NCBI GenBank assembly: GCA_049451635.1 | Contig: JBMTVT010000053.1 | Span: 1 to 15,118 of the forward strand | Origin: JBMTVT01 sp049451635 | Lineage (GTDB): Bacteria > Bacteroidota > Bacteroidia > Flavobacteriales > Flavobacteriaceae | Reading direction: 5' to 3' | Length of the DNA stretch: 15,118 bases | Shown here: positions 8,427 to 15,118 of the stretch, piece after piece | Layout: the number at the start of each line of letters is the position of its first letter | Numbering within the stretch: the first letter of the stretch is position 1 | The notes under the pieces: generated by a model | Told to the model about the DNA's origin: nothing | Database searches by the model: none | The model's input: the letters and a program-made list of their open reading frames with translations, nothing else | Translations under genes and position numbers: made by a program

Positions 8427-9284
8427 TTACAGTACCATTTTTTCTATTGGACAAACTAAAATCCCTTGTGCGCCATTAGCTTTTAACTCATCAATTACAT
8501 CCCAAAATTCATTTTTGCTGATTACTGAATGTACTGAGCTCCAACCTTTTTCGGCAAGAGGAAGTACTGTTGGGCTTTTCATACCTGGCAAAATACTTAT
8601 TATTTTATCAAGCTTATCATTTGGCGCATTTAGTAATACATATTTTGATTGTCGCCCTTTCAATACTGATTTAATTCTGAAAAGGATGGTATCTAAAATG
8701 GCTTGTTTCTCATCTGATAAAAGCGGTGAAACTGCCAAAACCGCTTCCGACTTCAATATGGTTTCTACTTCTTTCAAGTTGTTTTTAAATAACGTGCTAC
8801 CACTTGAAACAATATCGCAGATGGCATCTGCCAATCCAATGTTAGGGGCAATTTCAACAGATCCGTTGATAATATGCAAATTGGCTTGGATACCGTTTTT
8901 AGTTAAATAATCATGAACAGTATTGGGATAAGAAGTTGCAATGCGCTTACCTTCCAAATCTTTTAACCCACTATATTTATTGGCTTTAGGTACTGCAATA
9001 CATACTCTACAAGTTGAAAATCCAAGTTTTTCTGCAATATTGATTCCGTTTCCTTTTTCAATTAAAACATTTTCGCCTATGATGGCAGCATCCACTACCC
9101 CATCTTTTAAATACTGTGGAATATCGCCGTTTCTTAAATAAAATACTTCTACCGGAAAACCTTTTGCTGAAGCTTTAAGTTGGTCTTTACCATTATCGAT
9201 ATTAATGCCGATATCTTTTAAAAGTTGCATCGAGTCTTCATTTAATCGACCAGCTTTTTGAACCGCTATTCTTAATTTACTCAT
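8427..9284 (-). CDS. hisG: ATP phosphoribosyltransferase, long form
   Basis: HisG catalyses the first, committed step: condensation of ATP with PRPP to phosphoribosyl-ATP. At 285 residues it is the long form, with its own regulatory domain and no need for HisZ. The catalytic part has two periplasmic-binding-like lobes, including the PRPP-binding stretch at 141-164 (SVEIAPNIGLADAICD, then SSGST). The C-terminal 70 or so residues (from about 215) form the ACT-like HisG_C domain that binds histidine for feedback inhibition (GWSSVHSVI...ELKANGAQGILV). Control is therefore probably two-layered: enzyme inhibition, plus the attenuator 45-160 bases upstream. ATG 9284 follows an A-rich leader (AAAACAAAAACAAAA) instead of a Shine-Dalgarno sequence. 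hisD starts two bases after its stop. Confidence 0.98.
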   Translation of the reverse strand: MSKLRIAVQKAGRLNEDSMQLLKDIGINIDNGKDQLKASAKGFPVEVFYLRNGDIPQYLKDGVVDAAIIGENVLIEKGNGINIAEKLGFSTCRVCIAVPKANKYSGLKDLEGKRIATSYPNTVHDYLTKNGIQANLHIINGSVEIAPNIGLADAICDIVSSGSTLFKNNLKEVETILKSEAVLAVSPLLSDEKQAILDTILFRIKSVLKGRQSKYVLLNAPNDKLDKIISILPGMKSPTVLPLAEKGWSSVHSVISKNEFWDVIDELKANGAQGILVCPIEKMVL

Positions 9285-9328
9285 TTTTGTTTTTGTTTTT
9301 ATGAGTTTGAGATAATCAAGTTTAAATT

Positions 9329-9360
9329 AAAAAACCCGCTTGATTGTCTCAAACGGGTTT
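9329..9360 (-). terminator. Intrinsic terminator of the his attenuator
   Basis: Read on the minus strand, AAACCCGTTTGA (9360-9349) pairs with TCAAGCGGGTTT (9343-9332) over 12 bp with one G-U, around the loop GACAA. Six consecutive U residues (9334-9329) end and follow the stem. It lies between the leader-peptide stop codon and hisG, 44 bases upstream of the hisG start. That is where an attenuator terminator should be. Confidence 0.93.
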
Positions 9361-9372
9361 AAAATATATGTT

Positions 9373-9443
9373 GAATTTATTCAATACATTTTCAGTTCGC
9401 TTGAGAGCAAGTATGAAAATGATGATGTGATTGAATAAAGTTC
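9373..9443 (-). promoter_or_regulatory. his attenuator pause/antiterminator region
   Basis: Read on the minus strand, the leader RNA can fold into a long hairpin. TTTATTCAAT (9439-9430) pairs with ATTGAATAAA (9385-9376), extended by GAA/TTC across one bulged C. CATTTTCA (9421-9414) pairs with TGAAAATG (9394-9387). The His codons lie in the 5' side and its bulge. The hairpin loop holds UCUCAAGCG (9406-9398), which can instead pair with CGUUUGAGA (9355-9347), part of the terminator's 5' arm, over 9 bp with one G-U. A ribosome stalled at the His codons would open the hairpin and free this antiterminator segment. One that reaches the stop codon would cover it and let the terminator form. The structure is seen; the mechanism is inferred from known his attenuators. 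Confidence 0.82.
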
Positions 9444-9445
9444 AT
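9392..9445 (-). CDS. hisL: His operon leader peptide
   Basis: This 17-codon reading frame encodes MNFIQSHHHFHTCSQAN. Four of five consecutive codons (residues 7-11) are His, all CAT. The stop codon TGA lies inside the 3' half of the pause hairpin, 31 bases before the terminator stem. It is followed by a terminator and then hisG, and is preceded at a suitable distance by a Bacteroidetes-type promoter. Its role is to sense charged tRNA-His through ribosome stalling; the peptide itself probably has no function. The gene symbol follows the enteric his leader by role; the sequences are not evidently homologous. Confidence 0.92.
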   Translation of the reverse strand: MNFIQSHHHFHTCSQAN

Positions 9446-9462
9446 AGTTTCTTTTGTTTGTA

Positions 9463-9495
9463 CAAATATCTATAATTTATATTTATAATTCCAAA
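9463..9495 (-). promoter_or_regulatory. Putative his operon promoter (Bacteroidetes type)
   Basis: On the minus strand TTTG (9495-9492) is followed after 21 bases by GATATTTG (9470-9463). This is one base off the TAnnTTTG -7 consensus of Bacteroidetes housekeeping promoters, at a spacing accepted in that group. Transcription would start roughly 6-10 bases downstream, leaving a very short untranslated stretch before the leader-peptide ATG at 9445. The site is predicted from pattern only. Confidence 0.6.
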
Positions 9496-9602
9496 TTAAA
9501 AATGGATTTATTGTAACATTTGAAAATTATATATTTTAACTCCATTTTTTTGTTTAAAATTTAAAATAATCAATGAATGGCTGAATTATTTTATTCCCGA
9601 TG

Positions 9603-10418
9603 CTATTGATTACCAAGAATAATTGGCAATCCGCTATCACCAGAACCAATAACAATCACTTTGCTATTAGGCGACTCTGATAGTTTTAGGGTAGCATCAA
9701 TACCTTTATCTTGCAGAATTTTATCGGTTAAGGAAGCACTCAGTATTTTATTGGCATCGGCTTTACCTTGAGCCTCAATCCTAACTTTCTCTGCTTCTTT
9801 TTCAGCTGTAACTAGCCTAAATTCGTATTCCAACGATTCTTGTTCTTGTTTTAATTTACGTTCAATAGCGTCCTTTATAGTATTTGGTAGAGTCACATCA
9901 CGCACTAAAACTTCATTTAATTGTACATATTGCTTTTCTAAAATCTTTTTAGTTTCCAAAAATATTTCATCTTGAATAGCATCACGTTTACTGGAGTACA
10001 ATTGCTCTGGTGTATAACGACCAACCACACTACGCGCTGCGCTGCGGATGGCAGGTTGTATAACACGTTGTAAATAGTTTTGACCAAGCGATTGGTGTAA
10101 ATTTCCAAGATCATTATAAACAGGTTCGTACCAAGCTGAGGCATCAATTTGAATTTCCAATCCATTAGATGATAACACTTTCATTTTTTCAAAAAGTTCT
10201 TGCTGACGTACTTCGTAAATATAAACTTTATTCCAAGGGGCAACTAGATGAAACCCTTCTCCCATTGGAGGTTCATCGGTTACGACACCTTCTCCAAAGG
10301 TTTTAAATAAAACTCCAGCTTCACCAGAGTCGATAGTTATAGCAGATTTTGCCAATAAAACTATTAATACTATTCCTGTTATAATTAGAGGCAATGCAAT
10401 TTTTGGTAATCTTTCCAT
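9603..10418 (-). CDS. Prohibitin-family SPFH membrane protein
   Basis: The 271-residue protein has one N-terminal membrane helix (about 7-23, IALPLIITGIVLIVLLA), then an SPFH/band-7 domain of prohibitin type (about 27-190). Recognisable parts are SGEAGVLFKTFGEG, GFHLVAPWNKVYIYEVR and the helical stretch with VIQPAIRSAARSVVGRYTPEQLY (119-141). A charged coiled-coil region follows (about 186-225, KLKQEQESLEYEF and EAEKVRIEAQGKADA). Prohibitins assemble into large ring complexes at the inner membrane and often modulate membrane proteases; no partner such as FtsH is encoded here. The gene starts 11 bases after the VWA-protein gene, so the two are probably co-transcribed. The his promoter lies downstream, in the 318-base gap before hisG. 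Confidence 0.92.
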   Translation of the reverse strand: MERLPKIALPLIITGIVLIVLLAKSAITIDSGEAGVLFKTFGEGVVTDEPPMGEGFHLVAPWNKVYIYEVRQQELFEKMKVLSSNGLEIQIDASAWYEPVYNDLGNLHQSLGQNYLQRVIQPAIRSAARSVVGRYTPEQLYSSKRDAIQDEIFLETKKILEKQYVQLNEVLVRDVTLPNTIKDAIERKLKQEQESLEYEFRLVTAEKEAEKVRIEAQGKADANKILSASLTDKILQDKGIDATLKLSESPNSKVIVIGSGDSGLPIILGNQ

Positions 10419-10429
10419 TATGTTTTTTT

Positions 10430-12463
10430 TTAAATTAATCCGTTATATTTTCTTAAAAACCACTCAACTCCTAAGCTTAAAGCTATAATGACGAGCAGAT
10501 ATTTCCAATCTATCAAAGATATGGTATTTTTACTGCTTTTTTGAATTGTAGCATATCTATTATCGTTTAATAAATTTTGAATTAAGTTTTCGGTATCATC
10601 AATAAAATATGATACGCCATTACTATTAGTAGCTACTTTTCTCAATTTTGTTACATCGGCACTTAAAAATTGCTGCTCTACGTTATATTCTAAAATTTGG
10701 AAACTACCAGATTTGGATAGGTTTTCGTTTGTAGCTTTTATGATAAATGAATATTTCGAGGGCGGTAAATTACTTAAATCTACCTGATAGATGTTATTTT
10801 TTAAAATTAATGGAAAAATTTTAGTTTCTTTTGAAATATTATCAATTATAGTTATGTTAAGCATTTCACGAGTATCAAAAACATAGTTTTTATCAAAAAA
10901 CTCCGCTTTAATTACAATGTTGCTACTGCCATTATAAAATGATTCATAATCAATAATTAATCTACTTTTTTGATTATCAGATGCTAAATATTGCACAAGC
11001 TTACCTATGAAGTTGTCAAATTCATTAAAAGATTTATTATTAAGATAACTTTGAGCACGCCATTGCCAGATATTTTCACCAAACAAAACAACTTCTCTCT
11101 TTTTATTTTTTTCAAAAGTTACCATTAAGGGTTCATTTGTTGAAACACCATTGATTGTTTTAAATAAAATAGTTTCAAAAGGCACTGAAAAAATGACACT
11201 TCCGTAATTAGATTTTAAAGGTGGAAACGATTCAAAATTGATGTCATCAATTAAAAAGGACGAATAATTAACATTTAGTGTTGGTTGATAATTTTCAGTT
11301 TGGTTTGTTATTTCAAAATCATAATCATTATTGATTGAATTCAGGAAATCCAAATCGGTTTTTGTGCCTATTACAACAAATGTGTTTCTGTTATCTGCTT
11401 GTAGAAGCTTTAATATATCATTAAATTTATTATTTGGTTCATATAGTATAAATAATTGAAAATCATTTATTTGATTTAATACATCTTTAGGTTTTAAAAA
11501 CGATAGATGACGTTGTTTATTACTCTCAATACTTTTCTTTAATGCACCTAAATCGGGATGTGGAAAATCACTAACAATGGCTATTTTTGTTTTCTGGCTA
11601 ATAACTTCAACAGCAAAATTTTTAGAGTTATTAACTACATTCTTTTCATTTTTTAAAGGTATTAATGTAGATTTATAGTTACTCACTCCAACTGTATTTG
11701 CAGGTAATGTAAACGTAATTACCTCCGAATTATCTTCTTTTGAAAAAGTAATGGCTTTAGAAAACACCGTAGTATTCCCTTTTTTTACTACAAAATTTGA
11801 AGTTATATCATCATTCCCATTGTATACTAAAATTACCTCTACTGGAAATTTATTTTTTAAATAGGCGTATTTATTAACGTTTAGTTGTTCAATTTTTAAA
11901 TCGGTGTATGTTGTGGTATCACCAAGAATAATTGGGTAAATAGGTTGTTTATAAAAGTTTGTAATAAATTGGTAGTCATTACCGTAGGTTTGGTTACCGT
12001 CAGTAATCATTATTGTTGGAGATATAGTTTGTTTATATACTTGGTTTAGTTGGCTAAATGCACTGTAGATATTGGTTTGCTTTTCCAAAAATGATAGTGA
12101 ATCAAAAGGTTTTAATCTTTCACCAAACGTATAGAATTCTAGATTAAATGCTTCATTTAAATCATTACTATTTGATAATTTATCAATAAGATTAATGGTC
12201 TTCTCTTCTTGTTCAAGATATTTTATAGAACTAGTATTGTCTATGGAAATTACTAAATTGGGTTTTTCAATTGACAATGTTACTTGTTCAAATTGAGGGT
12301 TAATAATTAACAACAACGCTGAAAAGAACGTAATAAATCTTAAAAAGGTAAAAAGCATGTTTAATTTAGACATGCTTTTTGATATTTTATAATACTGTAA
12401 AATTGCAACTAATAGTGCCAAAATTCCAGCTATTATGATATATAATAAAGTTTCTTTTTGCAT
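10430..12463 (-). CDS. Membrane-anchored VWA-domain protein
   Basis: The 677-residue protein has two N-terminal membrane helices (about 7-24 and 36-54), then a von Willebrand A-like domain (about 68-190). A MIDAS-like set of residues is present: D75-N-T77-S-S79, T130, and T154-D155-G156. A second alpha/beta region (about 291-380, KTKIAIVSDFPHPDLG and TFVVIG) looks like a class I amidotransferase-like fold without a visible catalytic Cys-His pair. A C-terminal membrane helix (about 654-670, YLLVIIALSLGVEWFLRKY) ends the protein. The bulk of the protein is therefore probably periplasmic. Proteins of this layout are common in Bacteroidetes and their role is largely unknown. It lies between fabG and the prohibitin gene on one strand; the 11-base gap to the latter suggests linked expression. 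Confidence 0.78.
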   Translation of the reverse strand: MQKETLLYIIIAGILALLVAILQYYKISKSMSKLNMLFTFLRFITFFSALLLIINPQFEQVTLSIEKPNLVISIDNTSSIKYLEQEEKTINLIDKLSNSNDLNEAFNLEFYTFGERLKPFDSLSFLEKQTNIYSAFSQLNQVYKQTISPTIMITDGNQTYGNDYQFITNFYKQPIYPIILGDTTTYTDLKIEQLNVNKYAYLKNKFPVEVILVYNGNDDITSNFVVKKGNTTVFSKAITFSKEDNSEVITFTLPANTVGVSNYKSTLIPLKNEKNVVNNSKNFAVEVISQKTKIAIVSDFPHPDLGALKKSIESNKQRHLSFLKPKDVLNQINDFQLFILYEPNNKFNDILKLLQADNRNTFVVIGTKTDLDFLNSINNDYDFEITNQTENYQPTLNVNYSSFLIDDINFESFPPLKSNYGSVIFSVPFETILFKTINGVSTNEPLMVTFEKNKKREVVLFGENIWQWRAQSYLNNKSFNEFDNFIGKLVQYLASDNQKSRLIIDYESFYNGSSNIVIKAEFFDKNYVFDTREMLNITIIDNISKETKIFPLILKNNIYQVDLSNLPPSKYSFIIKATNENLSKSGSFQILEYNVEQQFLSADVTKLRKVATNSNGVSYFIDDTENLIQNLLNDNRYATIQKSSKNTISLIDWKYLLVIIALSLGVEWFLRKYNGLI

Positions 12464-12521
12464 TTACGATTGACGATTTTTGATTAACGATTTTAAAATT
12501 CTAAAACCGTGATTCGTAAAT
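12462..12521. repeat. Short inverted repeat with ACGATT repeats at the VWA gene start
   Basis: ATTTACGA (12462-12469) and TCGTAAAT (12514-12521) form an 8-bp inverted repeat. Between them ACGATT recurs (12466-12471, 12473-12478 and 12487-12492). The left arm overlaps the start codon of the VWA-protein gene, and the right arm ends six bases before the fabG stop. Most of the 64-base gap between the two genes is this low-complexity repeat. No promoter-like TAnnTTTG is visible in it. Confidence 0.55.
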
Positions 12522-12527
12522 CTATAA

Positions 12528-13274
12528 CTAGGTCAACATACCTCCATCAACATTTATTGTCTGTCCTGTTACATAGTCGCTCATATCACTAGCCAAAAAC
12601 ACACAAACATTTGCAACATCCTCAGGGGTACCACCTCGCTTTAAAGGAATGCCAGATCGCCATCCTTTTACAACTTCTTCATCAAGTTTAGCAGTCATTT
12701 CTGTTTCAATAAAACCAGGAGCTACTACATTGCTTCTAATATTTCTTGACCCCAATTCCAATGCTACAGATTTAGAAAATCCAATAATACCAGCCTTTGA
12801 CGCTGCATAATTAGTCTGTCCTGCATTTCCTTTTACACCAACCACAGAGCTCATATTAATGATAGAACCCTTGCGTTGTTTCAACATAGTACGCTGTACA
12901 GCTTTGGTCATATTAAACACCGATTTTAAATTGACTTCAATAACCGTGTCAAAATCTTCTTCGGTAATTCGCATCAATAAATTATCTTTTGTTATGCCTG
13001 CGTTGTTAACCAAAACATCAATGTTGCCAAATTCTGCAACCACATCATCAGCTAATTTTTGGGCTTCTTCAAAACTTGCAGCATTACTTTTGTATCCTTT
13101 AGCTTTCACTCCTAGCGCAACTAATTCTTTTTCAAGCTCGTTAGCAGCTTCTACAGAAGAACTATATGTAAATGCAACATTGGCACCTTGTTTAGCAAAT
13201 TCTTTGGCAATACCTTTGCCTATACCTCGGCTTGCGCCTGTGATAATAGCTGTTTTTCCTTCTAATAATTTCAT
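12528..13274 (-). CDS. fabG: 3-oxoacyl-[acyl-carrier-protein] reductase
   Basis: FabG is the NADPH-dependent short-chain dehydrogenase that reduces 3-oxoacyl-ACP in each round of type II fatty-acid elongation. The 248-residue protein shows the full SDR set: TGASRGIG (12-19) for cofactor binding, NNAG (90-93), N115, and the catalytic S143, Y156 and K160 (SSVVGVKGNAGQTNYAASK). R15 after TGAS and the C-terminal GQTINVDGGM are typical of FabG. The similarity is strong along the whole length, so I favour FabG over another SDR. It has its own promoter-like site upstream and is followed on the same strand by the VWA and prohibitin genes. Confidence 0.94.
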   Translation of the reverse strand: MKLLEGKTAIITGASRGIGKGIAKEFAKQGANVAFTYSSSVEAANELEKELVALGVKAKGYKSNAASFEEAQKLADDVVAEFGNIDVLVNNAGITKDNLLMRITEEDFDTVIEVNLKSVFNMTKAVQRTMLKQRKGSIINMSSVVGVKGNAGQTNYAASKAGIIGFSKSVALELGSRNIRSNVVAPGFIETEMTAKLDEEVVKGWRSGIPLKRGGTPEDVANVCVFLASDMSDYVTGQTINVDGGMLT

Positions 13275-13312
13275 TTATTTATCAGTTAGTTTAATGTTAT
13301 TGTTGATGATAT

Positions 13313-13341
13313 CAAATATAATAAATACAAATGGCTTCAAA
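13313..13341 (-). promoter_or_regulatory. Putative fabG promoter (Bacteroidetes type)
   Basis: On the minus strand TATATTTG (13320-13313) is an exact TAnnTTTG -7 box. TTTG (13341-13338) lies 17 bases upstream, at the short end of the spacing described for flavobacterial promoters. The fabG ATG is 39 bases downstream of the -7 box. The -33 part overlaps the base of the sucD terminator region. Confidence 0.65.
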
Positions 13342-13342
13342 T

Positions 13343-13371
13343 AAAAAACCTTACAAGATTTGTAAGGTTTT
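13343..13371 (-). terminator. Intrinsic terminator of sucD
   Basis: AAAACCTTACAA and TTGTAAGGTTTT pair perfectly over 12 bp around a 3-base loop (13345-13371). On the minus strand the stem ends in a run of six U residues. It starts 20 bases after the sucD stop and separates sucD from the fabG promoter. Confidence 0.9.
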
Positions 13372-13391
13372 AATATTGTTACTTTTATTTT

Positions 13392-14264
13392 TTAAGCTAA
13401 AACTTCAGCTACTTTTTTCCCAATTTCGGCAGGTGAATCCACTACATGAATACCACAAGCTCTCATAATCTTCTTTTTAGCTTGGGCCGTATCATCGCTT
13501 CCTCCTACAATAGCACCAGCATGCCCCATAGTACGTCCGGCAGGAGCAGTTTCACCAGCAATAAAACCAACTACAGGTTTCTTGCTTCCACTCGCTTTAT
13601 ACCAATTTGCTGCATCGGCTTCTAACTGACCTCCAATTTCACCAATCATAACAACGGCTTCCGTTTCTGGGTCGTTAATTAAAAGCTCTACAGCTTCTTT
13701 GGTGGTTGTTCCAATAATGGGGTCACCTCCAATACCAATGGCTGTGGTTATACCCAAACCTTGTTTGACCACTTGGTCTGCAGCTTCATAAGTTAAAGTT
13801 CCAGATTTAGAAACGATTCCTACTTTTCCTTTTTTAAAAACAAAACCAGGCATAATACCAACTTTTGCTTCACCTGGAGTAATAACACCTGGACAATTAG
13901 GACCTATTAAACGACAATCTTTGTTTTTAATGTAATTTGAAGCCGTAATCATATCAGCGACGGGGATTCCTTCAGTAATTGTAATGATAACTTTTATACC
14001 AGCATCAGCAGCTTCCATAATGGCATCGGCAGCAAAAGCTGGCGGCACAAAAATGATAGCTGTATCTGCACCTACCTCTTTTACAGCATCTTCAACCGTA
14101 TTAAAAACTGGTTTATCCAAATGCGTTTGACCACCTTTACCTGGTGTAACTCCACCAACAACATTGGTTCCATACTCAATCATTTGGCTAGCATGGAATG
14201 TGCCTTCACTACCTGTAAAACCTTGAACTATAATTTTTGAATTTTTATTTACTAAAACACTCAT
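13392..14264 (-). CDS. sucD: Succinyl-CoA synthetase, alpha subunit
   Basis: SucD is the CoA-binding alpha subunit of succinyl-CoA synthetase, which makes ATP or GTP from succinyl-CoA in the TCA cycle. The 290-residue protein has the N-terminal CoA-binding Rossmann domain (QGFTGSEGTFH at 14-24, GGVTPGKGG at 37-45) and the central GPNCPGVITP (121-130). The phosphohistidine H248 is in GRTMGHAGAIVGG, with E209 in the IGEIGG segment nearby. The length is standard. The beta subunit gene sucC is not adjacent: the upstream neighbour is the LpxD-like gene and downstream is a terminator. The enzyme must therefore get its partner from elsewhere in the genome. Confidence 0.97.
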   Translation of the reverse strand: MSVLVNKNSKIIVQGFTGSEGTFHASQMIEYGTNVVGGVTPGKGGQTHLDKPVFNTVEDAVKEVGADTAIIFVPPAFAADAIMEAADAGIKVIITITEGIPVADMITASNYIKNKDCRLIGPNCPGVITPGEAKVGIMPGFVFKKGKVGIVSKSGTLTYEAADQVVKQGLGITTAIGIGGDPIIGTTTKEAVELLINDPETEAVVMIGEIGGQLEADAANWYKASGSKKPVVGFIAGETAPAGRTMGHAGAIVGGSDDTAQAKKKIMRACGIHVVDSPAEIGKKVAEVLA

Positions 14265-14296
14265 TGTTTATTTTTTATTTTTAAAAAAAGCTTGTG

Positions 14297-14304
14297 CAAA
14301 AATA
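14297..14304 (-). promoter_or_regulatory. Putative sucD -7 promoter box
   Basis: TATTTTTG on the minus strand is an exact TAnnTTTG match, 32 bases upstream of the sucD ATG in a 71-base A/T-rich gap. I found no matching TTTG at the usual -33 distance, so the call rests on the -7 box alone. Confidence 0.45.
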
Positions 14305-14335
14305 CTTTTTTTGAAGTTACTTTATAGTTTTAAAA

Positions 14336-15118
14336 TTATTTTTTTGATTTTATCAAATCGAAAATCTCAGGAATTCTTTTAACATTGGCCATTTCTTTCA
14401 TTTCTGCTCTGGCTTCTTGGGCTGGAGTTCCCCAATAGGTTTTATTTGCTTCCAGTGATTTACTAACACCAGATTGTGCATGAATAACGGCCTTTTCACC
14501 TATTGTTATGCCACTTGTCATGCCAACTTGACCCCAAATAGTTGCTTCATCTTCAATTATTACACAACCAGCAATACCTGCTTGAGAGGCTATTAAACAT
14601 TTTTTTCCAACCAAAGTATCGTGACCTATTTGAATTTGATTGTCAAGTTTTGAACCTTCACCTATAGTAGTATCTCCGGTAACACCTCTGTCAATAGTAC
14701 AATTTGAACCAATATCAACATGATCTTGAATGACAACGCGTCCGCAAGATTTTAGCCTATCAAAGCCTTCAGGACGTTTTTTATAATAAAAAGCATTGGC
14801 ACCTAAAACAGTTCCTGCATGTATGGTTACATGGTTACCTATAATAGCATCATCATAAATGCTTACATTTGAATGAATTATACAATTATCTCCAATTACC
14901 ACATTGTTACCTATAAAACAATTAGGTTGAATAATGGTATGCTTGCCAATTTTTGCTGATGAAGAAATGGCGTTTTTGGATTCCTTAAAAGGTTTAAAAT
15001 AATCAGTTAATTTATTGAAATCCCTGAAAGGGTCATCACTAATTAAAAGTGCTTTCCCACTGGGGCAATCTACTTCTTTATTAATTAAGATGATGGTAGC
15101 CGCAGAGTTAAGGGCTTT
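14336..15118 (-). CDS. LpxD-like UDP-3-O-acylglucosamine N-acyltransferase (5' end outside window)
   Basis: The open frame runs off the right edge. The visible 260 residues begin KALNSAATIILINKE and end DLIKSKK. They comprise the C-terminal part of the LpxD-type N-terminal domain (CPSGKALLISDDPFRDF), then a left-handed beta-helix of hexapeptide repeats (from about visible residue 55, e.g. IGKHTI, IGDNCI, IGNHVT, IGEGSK). LDNQIQIGH carries the His that is catalytic in LpxD, and a C-terminal helix follows. LpxD adds a hydroxyacyl chain to UDP-3-O-acylglucosamine in lipid A synthesis. A GTG at 14902 is an internal codon, because the LpxD-like sequence continues in frame upstream of it. It may be a second LpxD paralog, so I leave the symbol blank. 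Confidence 0.88.
   Translation of the reverse strand, partial: KALNSAATIILINKEVDCPSGKALLISDDPFRDFNKLTDYFKPFKESKNAISSSAKIGKHTIIQPNCFIGNNVVIGDNCIIHSNVSIYDDAIIGNHVTIHAGTVLGANAFYYKKRPEGFDRLKSCGRVVIQDHVDIGSNCTIDRGVTGDTTIGEGSKLDNQIQIGHDTLVGKKCLIASQAGIAGCVIIEDEATIWGQVGMTSGITIGEKAVIHAQSGVSKSLEANKTYWGTPAQEARAEMKEMANVKRIPEIFDLIKSKK

Noticed and set aside
8425..8454. Ten-codon N-terminal extension of hisD to the ATG at 8454
   Set aside because: It lies inside the hisG coding sequence. The ATG at 8424, two bases after the hisG stop, fits the normal HisD N-terminus and the compact operon.
9498..9549. 9-bp inverted repeat AAAAATGGA / TCCATTTTT upstream of the his promoter
   Set aside because: The arms are A/T-rich with a 34-base loop. 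It could be a weak prohibitin terminator or an operator, but in this composition chance is as likely.
9563..9592. A/T-rich hairpin after the prohibitin gene as a terminator
   Set aside because: The stem has almost no G-C pairs and no U-tract at the right place, so I do not call it.
14336..14902. A short acyltransferase starting at GTG 14902
   Set aside because: The frame continues upstream without a stop to the window edge and encodes recognisable LpxD-like sequence, so the gene is longer and cut by the edge.

Overview
The window looks like chromosomal DNA of a flavobacterium-like Bacteroidetes. The evidence is low-GC DNA, almost no Shine-Dalgarno sequences ahead of genes, promoter-like TAnnTTTG/TTTG boxes of the Bacteroidetes type, and gene families typical of that group: an LpxD-like acyltransferase beside sucD, a four-helix-bundle S23-type protein, and a bifunctional HisB of Bacteroidetes type. 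All calls come from reading the sequence; no database search was run. Nearly all genes are on the minus strand, so transcription runs from high to low coordinates.

Right part (15118 to about 9600), in transcription order: the 3' part of an LpxD-like lipid A acyltransferase gene (cut by the window edge), then sucD (succinyl-CoA synthetase alpha) with its own -7 box and an intrinsic terminator. Next come fabG with a good promoter, a large membrane-anchored VWA-domain protein and a prohibitin/SPFH membrane protein. The last three probably form one transcription unit.

Centre (9500 to about 1400): a complete histidine operon in the order hisG-hisD-hisC-hisB-hisH-(four-helix-bundle gene)-hisA-hisF-hisIE, followed by a thioesterase-fold gene. 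Together the eight his genes encode every step from PRPP and ATP to histidine. Most junctions overlap (ATGA or TAATG), which implies translational coupling. Two junctions are interrupted: hisC/hisB by a 73-bp palindromic REP/MITE-like element, and hisH/hisA by the four-helix-bundle gene. Ahead of hisG lies a compact transcription attenuator. It has a Bacteroidetes-type promoter, a 17-residue leader peptide MNFIQSHHHFHTCSQAN with four His codons, a pause hairpin, an antiterminator pairing, and an intrinsic terminator with a U-tract. A further inverted-repeat arm just before hisG can pair with the terminator's 5' arm. This leader is the most interesting regulatory structure in the window.

Left part (1400 to 1): a plus-strand four-helix membrane protein of unknown function converges on the his operon and shares a bidirectional terminator with it. 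Divergent from it is a TruA-family pseudouridine synthase gene with a modified active-site motif.

I see no CRISPR array, transposase, phage gene, tRNA or rRNA. Apart from the attenuator, the palindromic element and the inserted four-helix-bundle gene, the window is conserved housekeeping DNA.
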